Source of the DNA: CAYMBP01 sp964388745
Lineage (GTDB): Bacteria > Babelota > Babeliae > Babelales > RVW-14
NCBI GenBank assembly: GCA_964388745.1
Contig: CAYMBP010000001.1
Location: 73,317 to 137,316, forward strand
Length of the DNA stretch: 64,000 nt
Direction: 5' to 3'
How positions within the stretch are numbered: position 1 is the first letter of the stretch; every line of letters starts with the position of its first letter. The notes below the pieces were generated by a model that made no database searches, was not told where the DNA came from, and saw only the letters and a program-made list of their open reading frames with translations. Made by a program: the position numbers and the translations under genes. Shown piece after piece: positions 54,275 through 61,395 of this stretch.

Positions 54275-55726
54275 GTGAAGAGTAATGTTGCGAAATGGTA
54301 TCTTATTTTTTGTTGTTTTTTTGCGATTGCTCGTTGTAGTGAATCAATTTTGCAAGGTGATCACTCTGATGAACTTCCTGAATTACATCCATTTCCTGTA
54401 ATTGCGCCTGATGATCATATTTTTCATGATAGAGCAGGTGTGCCCATTCTTCATTTAGAATTGTTTGATGATAATGATATTCAAGAGTACAAAGATGAAA
54501 TTGTTCCCATTAAAACAGTAAACAATAATGAGCAACATAAGGTTATTAAAAAAGAAGATAGTAAGAGAGAAAAGAAAAAAAGAAAAAAAAAGAAAAAAAA
54601 GGTTTCACCAAAGCTGCAATCTTGGATTATCCCATCAAAATTGGTTAATAAAAGGCCAGAGGTTGCGGTTGCTACATCTGTCTCTAAATCTGGCGAAAAC
54701 CATATTATGGGAAGTCACTGCTTTGAGGGAATGATGCTTTATATAAAGCAATATAATAAGGCAAGAAACAATGGAAAGATTATGCTTCGAATGTACTCAG
54801 AAAGTGATGAGTCAAGTATTATTAAAGCAAAAAGAAATATTCATTTTTTAAAAAAGAGGTCTCCTGTTTTTCTTGGTCTTCTAGGGGATGAAATTATACG
54901 TGAAGTGACGCCTTATTTTTTGAAAAAAAGCTTAATTAATCTTTTTCCTATTTGTGGAGGTGCTGAGCAGCGTGGCCAGCCATATCGGAATCAGATTTAT
55001 TTTAGGCCTTCTCATAAGGCTGAAATTGAATTACTAATTCATTATGCAATAAAGATTTTGCGCAAAGATACTTTTGGGATTGTTTATGAAGATAGTCTAT
55101 GGGGAAAACAAATTAAAGACGAATTTATTAGTGCGCTTGAAGAGCAAGAATTAGAGCCAGCAGCTGTTGCTAGTTATCCAGAGGGAACGGTCAATGTTGC
55201 TGCTGCAGTTAAAAAAATGACGCAAAAAGCACCGGGTATTATTTTTTGTGCTGCTCATGCCCGCCCCGCTACGGTTTTTATTCGATGGGCATTAAATGGA
55301 GGGTTATATAAATCTATATTTTTTGGTTTGTCAGAGTTAGCTGCAATACAAAATGCTATACGGCAATTGCGAGGTATTGAGGTTATTACTTCATCAGTTG
55401 TCCCTGATCCAGAATTAAGTACTATACCCCTTGTTGAACAATTTAGAAATGATATGAGAACAAACTTGCCACATCGTTTAATTTCTCCATTTTTTCTTGA
55501 AGGCTACATCAATGGTCGATTATTTGCAGAGGCAATGGGGCGTATGAAGCAGCCGTTTACGACTATGAAGTTAATAAAAATTTTCGAAGGATTTACTCAA
55601 GAGAAGATTGGTGGTCTAGAGGTGAATTTTGATAAAATATCACGAACGTTATCTTCGCAGGTTTGGATTAATCAGGGTAAGGGTAAGCCATATTTATCTA
55701 AAAAAGAGATAGAGGCATATGAGTAG
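54275..55726 (+). CDS. Periplasmic binding protein, type I fold (LivJ-like, Peripla_BP_6)
   Basis: A 483-residue exported protein. GTG 54275 follows GAGAGG (54265-54270) and begins a signal peptide (KWYLIFCCFFAIARCSES). After an acidic linker comes a polylysine stretch at about residues 94-114, then a two-lobed ligand-binding domain like branched-chain amino-acid receptors: PEVAVATSVSKSGENHIMGS, FEGMMLYIKQYN, DTFGIVYEDSLWGKQIKDEF, PGIIFCAAHARPATVFIRWA and SPFFLEGYINGRLFAEAM. No ABC permease or ATPase is nearby. Instead the gene overlaps an ion-channel gene by 8 bp, so its ligand may feed that channel rather than transport. The ligand is not predictable by eye. Confidence 0.8.
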   Translation: MKSNVAKWYLIFCCFFAIARCSESILQGDHSDELPELHPFPVIAPDDHIFHDRAGVPILHLELFDDNDIQEYKDEIVPIKTVNNNEQHKVIKKEDSKREKKKRKKKKKKVSPKLQSWIIPSKLVNKRPEVAVATSVSKSGENHIMGSHCFEGMMLYIKQYNKARNNGKIMLRMYSESDESSIIKAKRNIHFLKKRSPVFLGLLGDEIIREVTPYFLKKSLINLFPICGGAEQRGQPYRNQIYFRPSHKAEIELLIHYAIKILRKDTFGIVYEDSLWGKQIKDEFISALEEQELEPAAVASYPEGTVNVAAAVKKMTQKAPGIIFCAAHARPATVFIRWALNGGLYKSIFFGLSELAAIQNAIRQLRGIEVITSSVVPDPELSTIPLVEQFRNDMRTNLPHRLISPFFLEGYINGRLFAEAMGRMKQPFTTMKLIKIFEGFTQEKIGGLEVNFDKISRTLSSQVWINQGKGKPYLSKKEIEAYE

Positions 55727-56819
55727 AAGATCATTTTCTCTCAAGTCATTTTTTGATTTAACAAATGTTAGGGTAAAGCTTTTTGTTATTATTTTACTAA
55801 TTGCTTACCTTTCTGGGCTTATTTATTATGTTGCAACTCGATTTGGAACTGATGATCCAATTCCTCATATTGATATTAATATGGAACAGATAAAACAGGC
55901 CCGTTTCTTTACTGTTCGTGTTAACACTGGGTTGTTTATTAAGAATATTCCTGTATTTGAGGAAATTAAAAACTTATTTCGTATTGATGCCATTATTTGG
56001 TTTGAGTTTGATCCATCAGCAATTATGCTTGAAACTGTTGAAAAATTTTCTTTTGATAATGGTAAAATTTTATCTAAATCACCTCCAAATATTAAAGTTG
56101 GTGGAGAAAAAATTTTTGTAAAGTATGATATTACTTTTGAAGTAAAAACAGATTTGCGCTATTATCGATTTCCTTTTGATGATCATCGTCTTTCTATGGT
56201 GCTTGCTAATAATTTAGTAACCCCAGATGAAATGGTCTTCATTGTTGAAAAGCCGGCATTTAGAATAGCAGAAAATATTTTTGTTTCTAACTGGGTTATT
56301 TATGATTCTAATGTTCATTTTGGCTATACCTTTGTTACACTTGATCAGGTTAAAAAAACAGAAATTGTGACGCCTAAGGCTCTTTTCATGATTAATTTTG
56401 TTAAGGCCAGTATGCGTGATATTTTTATTGTCTTTTTGCCGATTTTTGCAGCTTGTTTTTTAGCCCTTTTTTCTTTTCTTTTAAGTATTTTCGATGTAAA
56501 AACTCGTTTTGGGTTAGCAACATCTGGTCTAACAGCTCTTCTTGGTTATCGGTTTGTTATTGAAAGACTTATGCCCAAGGTTGGTTATTTTACAACAACG
56601 GATGAAGTATATCTTTTTTTGCTACTTTTTATTTTTTCTATTTTTGCATTTCAACTTCTTTTTTCACGTTGGCTTTCTGCTGATCAAGCAAAGGCTGAGA
56701 AAGAAGGTAAAAAGGCTACATCAAATGTTAGCGTCTGTTATGAACGTGGAAATAATATTGTATTTGTGGCTATGGTATTATTGCTTTTGGTTGTTATTAG
56801 TTATATACTGCTCAAGTGA
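55719..56819 (+). CDS. Pentameric ligand-gated ion channel (Cys-loop receptor family) homologue
   Basis: A 366-residue membrane protein. After an N-terminal hydrophobic helix (about 17-38) comes a beta-rich periplasmic domain (about 45-228) with the first-strand pattern VRVNTGLFIKNIPVFEE...RIDAIIWFEFDPS and the loop YRFPFDDHRLSM (FPFD at 151-154), the hallmark of this family; as in other bacterial members the disulfide Cys are absent. Four helices follow: M1 (about 232-256), M2 (about 264-285, FGLATSGLTALLGYRF), the M2-M3 linker MPKVGYFTTTDEVYL, M3 (about 296-318) and M4 (about 344-366). The ATG lies inside the end of the binding-protein gene. Ion selectivity is not clear: no Glu stands at the cytoplasmic end of M2. 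Confidence 0.85.
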   Translation: MSRRSFSLKSFFDLTNVRVKLFVIILLIAYLSGLIYYVATRFGTDDPIPHIDINMEQIKQARFFTVRVNTGLFIKNIPVFEEIKNLFRIDAIIWFEFDPSAIMLETVEKFSFDNGKILSKSPPNIKVGGEKIFVKYDITFEVKTDLRYYRFPFDDHRLSMVLANNLVTPDEMVFIVEKPAFRIAENIFVSNWVIYDSNVHFGYTFVTLDQVKKTEIVTPKALFMINFVKASMRDIFIVFLPIFAACFLALFSFLLSIFDVKTRFGLATSGLTALLGYRFVIERLMPKVGYFTTTDEVYLFLLLFIFSIFAFQLLFSRWLSADQAKAEKEGKKATSNVSVCYERGNNIVFVAMVLLLLVVISYILLK

Positions 56820-56846
56820 TAAAAAGTCTGAGAGGGAGATGTTGCG

Positions 56847-58839
56847 ATGGCTGCAGCAAAAAAAAGTAGAAAAAAAAAGATAAAAAAAAATACTACAAAA
56901 ATTGTATTGATAAGTAGTAGTGTTTTTTGTGCTAGTTTTTTAGCTATTTTTGTTATTCTTATTTTATTACCAGCTCCATTTTATGATCAAGGATTTGAGA
57001 CATTTGCAGAGCTTAATGCCTATGCGAATGAGACAGAAGAGCTTGTTCCGCTTGAGTCTGAAAATGCAGTTAAGCCAGATTTTAGTAAATTTTATTCCCG
57101 TTATAAACCTGGTATTATGAATTCTTTTAAAACTAGTTTGAGTCGCATTGCTGTTGCTCTTGGTTTTAAAAATCGACCTCCATTCTCTCCTGGTTTTTTT
57201 AAATCAATCGTAAAGCGTTCACTGAAGGTTCGGACAGAAAAAGGATATAAAAAAAAGTGTATTGAAAAGCTGCAAGTTCCTTCTGGTGGAGAGTTTATCG
57301 TGTGGGGAGATTTACAAGGAGCTCTTCATTCATTAACATTTGATCTTAATAAGCTGAAAGAGTTAGGGTATTTTGATGAGACTTTTAAATTAGTTAAGCC
57401 AAATACCTTTATTATTTTTCTTGGTAATATTGTTAATCGAACACCATACAGTCTAGAAACAGTTGCTTTAATTTTAAGAATTCTTGAGCGCAATCCTGAT
57501 CGTGTGTTGTATACCAAGGGTAGCCATGAGACTGATGGTTATTGGCTTGAGCATACTCTTAAGACTGAAATGCAACTTCGACTTTCTCACCTTTCAGAAG
57601 AAAAAGTTCCGTTGAAAAAAGAGATGTTAGAATTTTTTGATACAATTACTTATGTCTCTTATCTTCAGGCTGCAGATAATGGGGGTAATTGTTTTGTGCG
57701 TATTTCTCGTCTTGAGCGTGAAAAGTTCTCTGACCAAAGTTTTGCTCAATTTTTATTAACTAAAGCGTCTCAACCATTGTCTGTTTTTTCTTGGCAGACT
57801 AAAGGAACGCCACCAATAGATCCAGCTCAACCTCAAGTTGATGTAAAAGCCGTCATGAAAATTGAAAAAAAACGTGAAACATATCAACCGACAGATGGTT
57901 TGAGAATGATGGAGCCCGATATGGGGGCAACGGCTTGGACGTTAATTTCTTGTCCAACGCCGGCGTATGAAAAAGCTCTGAAATTTTATAATGATGTTTT
58001 TGCTATTTTAAAAACAGCGGAAAAAATTGATCAGTGGAGTATTGAATTATATTATCAAGATAGACGTGATCGTTCAGGATTTAAGAATAAAAAATTTAAC
58101 TTTATCTCAGGGCGTAATATAACTGGTCAACAAAGAGAACCTTCTTCTGTTGCACAGTCTCATCAGACACCGCAATCTGCTCAGCCAGAGCAACAAGCTG
58201 GTAAGCAGATACAACCAGTACAGCAAGCGCCTTTGGCTCAAGAAGCTCCACAAAAAGCGTCAGCGCCAGCTCCACAGCAGGGTCAAAATCAAGTTCATAC
58301 ACANNNNNNNNNNNNNNNNNNNNNNNNNNNNNNNNNNNNNNNNNNNNNNNNNNNNNNNNNNNNNNNNNNNNNNNNNNNNNNNNNNNNNNNNNNNNNNNNN
58401 NNNTCAGCCAACACCGCAACCAGTTCAACCAAAGCAGCAAGTAGTTCAGCAGGCGCAACCAGTACAGCAAGCGCCTTTGGCTCAAGAAGCTTCACAAAAA
58501 GCGTCAGCGCCAGCTCCACAGCAGGGTCAAAATCAAGTTCATACACAGGTTGTACCAGGAACATCTCAACCTTCAAATATTGTTCAGCCTGTTCAGTCTC
58601 AGCCAACACCGCAACCAGTTCAACCAAAGCAGCAAGTAGTTCAGCAGGCGCAATCAGCGACTCCAGCTTCGTTGCAAGTGCTTGTAAAGCCTGCAGTACA
58701 AGATCAATCAGCTCAAAGTCAATCAGCAGTGCAACCTGAAAAAATAGTAGTTTCGGTTCAAGCTGAGCCCCTTGCTGAGGAAAATTCTCATCAAGCTGCA
58801 GATGATTCAGGACTTCAACCTGCGCCGCCAGGAATGTGA
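56847..58839 (+). CDS. Membrane-anchored degenerate PPP-type phosphatase with Gln/Pro repeat tail (contains assembly gap)
   Basis: Follows the channel gene by 27 bp. A basic N-terminus and one membrane helix (about 30-47) place the rest outside the inner membrane. Residues 149-230 match the calcineurin/PPP phosphatase core in order but with altered metal ligands: GDLQG (D155 kept, His replaced by Q157), FLGNIVNRTPYS (both Asp replaced by N194 and N197) and KGSHE (Asn replaced by S226, H227 kept). It is probably catalytically dead and may bind a ligand or partner. The C-terminal third is Gln/Pro/Ala-rich with a 65-residue tandem repeat containing PVQQAPLAQEA and PQQGQNQVHT. The apparent frameshift at 58304-58403 is an artefact of the gap. 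Confidence 0.65.
58206..58659 (+). repeat. 195-bp (65-codon) coding tandem repeat
   Basis: The unit starting CAGCCAACACCGCAACC occurs at 58405 and 58600 (period 195 bp), and a partial copy precedes the gap at 58206-58303. Copies differ at only a few bases, so expansion is recent. Confidence 0.85.
58304..58403. other. Assembly gap 3 (100 N) inside the 195-bp repeat
   Basis: Exactly 100 N. The left flank ends CATACACA and the right begins TCAGCCAACACC; in the intact copy 51 bp separate these. The true length should be 51 bp plus a whole number of 195-bp units, which puts both halves of the gene in one frame. Confidence 0.9.
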
Positions 58840-58886
58840 TAAAACAATGTAAAAAAACTATTAAAAAATAATGTTTTAGCAGGGTG

Positions 58887-58915
58887 TTGATTATTAAGAG
58901 TGACTTACTTTTATA
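58887..58915 (+). promoter_or_regulatory. Candidate promoter of the porin-like gene
   Basis: TTGATT (58887-58892) and TTTATA (58910-58915), spacer 17 bp, lie just upstream of the ATG at 58932. The leader would be very short, and the gene may instead be read from the upstream cluster. Confidence 0.3.
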
Positions 58916-58931
58916 AAAAGAGAGGGTGAAA

Positions 58932-61343
58932 ATGAAGCGAATAGTAATGGGGTTTTTGCTTATAGGGTTTTGTACAAAACTTGTACAAGCAGAAGATTTT
59001 GTAGAGAGAGCAAAAAAAACTATAACAAAGGCTGACATTGTTCCAGCAACAACTGTTTTTACGACTAAAGATTTGATGATGCTATTGGCTGGTCGTGTAC
59101 GAAATGAATATTTCAATTTAGGGCGAGCGCAGACATTTAATAAAGATCAAAAAATGTTTGATAACCAACATCTTACACGATTGAAGGCAAGTTGGTTGGT
59201 TGGTGTACAGCAAGGTAGACGAGCTTTTGGTAAGCCAGGTATTGAAGCAGGAATGAAGATTACCCACTATTCCTATTGGAAGGATCAAACTAGGTATGTG
59301 CCATTGTCAGAAGAGGTTCTTTCTATTCGGGATCTTGATAATGCTATTATTGGCGATCATACTCATAGGAATGTAATGCCTATTGTTTTCATGGAAGACG
59401 CATTCTTTAAGATTCATATTGATCCTTTTATTCATTGTTTTAAAGATTTTCCAACTTATATCCAAGCAGGGACCTTTCCCTTTGTTCTTGGTCGTGGATT
59501 ATCATTAGGCAGTTATTCAGATGGTGGTATTCCTCATATGGCTTGGGAGCTTGATGGGAATGCAAATTCGCTTGAGCAATCACCAATTGGTTTGTTAATT
59601 CATAGTCAACTGACTAAACAAATTTCGCTTGATCTTTACTATACTAAGTTTAGAGAGCGGAGTGCCTCAGTTAGTTCTACAAGAGAGCCAACACGTATAA
59701 CACGTCTTTTTGGTATTCGCCCAGAGCGCGGTATTGATAAAGATCGTGAAGCGTGGGCTGTTAGGATGGAGTATAAAAACAAAGATAATTCTTGGGGGAG
59801 CTTAGAAGTTGAGCCTTATCTGATGTATGCTCGAGCCCCAGACCAAATGATTGAGCGTGCGTCTGATGCGAGCACCAAGTTGTGGACTTATGGGGTTATG
59901 GCTGATTATAAATGTGGCGGATTCAAGGTTAATATGGAATTTGCCGGAAACCTTGGACACCAAGATATGCATGCTATTGACCGGAATCAGGTTATTTTGA
60001 AGCGGGATAAGACCGATGGAAAAGTGAGAGAAGTTTTTTCTCACGTGTTTGTTTCTGCAGCTGGTGCAGGATTATCTCCTATTCCTTTAGTGCCAGAAGG
60101 GGGCATACCTGTTATGAATTATAATGCTGATCAGACAGGGCAAACTCCTTTTCTAACTTGTGACGGGAAGCCATTGCTTCGCTCTATTGAGCAGGGACTA
60201 CCTTATTTTTCCAATGATGAAGATGTTGCAGCTGTAACTGCTATAAATTTGCCAGTTATGGATTCTCCAAGCAATAGTGCCACAGCATTTACTGATCCAT
60301 CAACAGATATACTTGATGTTGTTAATCTTGATGTTAATAGAGCTATTCCAAAAAATGGAAAACAGTTATTGAGATATGACAGGTCACCAGGGGCAGTTGA
60401 AGGTCAATTAACAGGGGCTTCTGTTAATTTACCGATAAGCTCATCAAATGCTTTCTCGAGATTAGCTGCGGCGCTTGGATTTCCAAATCAAGCTCAAAGT
60501 GTAGAGGCTGCGTCAACAAGTCGTAGAGTGGTCAACTCAAATCTTGATCTTGCCGGTCGAAAGCGTTTCCGCCCAGCTTACAGAATTGATCTTCGTGGAA
60601 TTATGATGTTGTGTGATATCGGGTATACCTTTGAGAATCTTCCAATTAAGCTTGCAGCAACCGCTCAGTGGATTGGTGGAGACGTGTATCCATACAATCA
60701 AGAATGTAATAAGCGGTACAAGGGATTTATGACGCTTCGTGATTATAACTACGTTGGATATGATGTTCCGTTATTTGCATTGTTGTATGCTCGTGTTTTA
60801 CCTCGTCCGCTTAATATTTCATACGAAAAAATGTATGCATTCAACCACTTTGAAGATGCAAGTAACTTGAGAATCTTGGGTGCTGGTTTTACCTGGTATC
60901 CTGTTAAGGATAATAAAGCTCAGTCAATGGTTATGGTCAATATTGCTGGCGTGTGGAATGATGCAGCACTTAAAAAGTGGGATTGCAACGGTTGCCCAGA
61001 CTTTGATGACTTAACGAATTTTGCAATTACTGGTGGTCCAGGATTTCCTGGTATTCGTGATGAGTTGAGCTTTCAAGGATGGGAAAGTAAAGAAAAAGCA
61101 AGTCACTACATGGGATTGGAAATTAACCTTTATTGGGAATACCATCCATTTCCAAACTGTAAGATCTATAGTATTAACGGGATTTTTATTCCTGGCCAGT
61201 TGTATAAAGATCTTGAAGGGCAACCAAACCGAAATACTCGTCGCTTTGATGCGCGTCCTGGTCGAGAAGGCAAAGTTATTTTTGACTCTCTTGGGCATGA
61301 TATTGCATATGGGCTTCATATTGGTATGCGCTTTGCTTTCTAA
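58932..61343 (+). CDS. Putative outer-membrane porin-like beta-barrel protein
   Basis: An 803-residue protein starting at ATG 58932 (AGAGGG at 58921-58926). The signal peptide MKRIVMGFLLIGFCTKLVQA is clear. The mature part alternates aromatic and polar residues in strands (for example PTYIQAGTFPFVLGRGLSLG and ISLDLYYTKFRERS), with long loops, and ends YGLHIGMRFAF with the terminal Phe typical of BAM-inserted barrels. The early section resembles alginate-export or carbohydrate-porin type barrels, but I cannot name a family. It lies 92 bp after the phosphatase-like gene, in the same orientation, and is the natural outer-membrane partner if that cluster forms one envelope system. Confidence 0.65.
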   Translation: MKRIVMGFLLIGFCTKLVQAEDFVERAKKTITKADIVPATTVFTTKDLMMLLAGRVRNEYFNLGRAQTFNKDQKMFDNQHLTRLKASWLVGVQQGRRAFGKPGIEAGMKITHYSYWKDQTRYVPLSEEVLSIRDLDNAIIGDHTHRNVMPIVFMEDAFFKIHIDPFIHCFKDFPTYIQAGTFPFVLGRGLSLGSYSDGGIPHMAWELDGNANSLEQSPIGLLIHSQLTKQISLDLYYTKFRERSASVSSTREPTRITRLFGIRPERGIDKDREAWAVRMEYKNKDNSWGSLEVEPYLMYARAPDQMIERASDASTKLWTYGVMADYKCGGFKVNMEFAGNLGHQDMHAIDRNQVILKRDKTDGKVREVFSHVFVSAAGAGLSPIPLVPEGGIPVMNYNADQTGQTPFLTCDGKPLLRSIEQGLPYFSNDEDVAAVTAINLPVMDSPSNSATAFTDPSTDILDVVNLDVNRAIPKNGKQLLRYDRSPGAVEGQLTGASVNLPISSSNAFSRLAAALGFPNQAQSVEAASTSRRVVNSNLDLAGRKRFRPAYRIDLRGIMMLCDIGYTFENLPIKLAATAQWIGGDVYPYNQECNKRYKGFMTLRDYNYVGYDVPLFALLYARVLPRPLNISYEKMYAFNHFEDASNLRILGAGFTWYPVKDNKAQSMVMVNIAGVWNDAALKKWDCNGCPDFDDLTNFAITGGPGFPGIRDELSFQGWESKEKASHYMGLEINLYWEYHPFPNCKIYSINGIFIPGQLYKDLEGQPNRNTRRFDARPGREGKVIFDSLGHDIAYGLHIGMRFAF

Positions 61344-61365
61344 ACGAGAATCTTTTTTGTTAGAG

Positions 61366-61395
61366 AAGGGCGGGAATATCCCGCCCTCATTTTTA
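61366..61395. terminator. Bidirectional terminator between convergent genes
   Basis: AGGGCGGG (61367-61374) pairs with CCCGCCCT (61380-61387) around a 5-nt loop, followed by CATTTTTAG on the plus strand. It separates the porin-like gene from the minus-strand repeat protein, whose stop lies at 61393-61395. Confidence 0.8.

Noticed and set aside
58295..59116. Minus-strand open frame of 273 codons across gap 3
   Set aside because: It is antisense to the Gln/Pro repeat (hence Leu/Val/Ala-rich), runs through N, and overlaps the promoter region and start of the porin-like gene.
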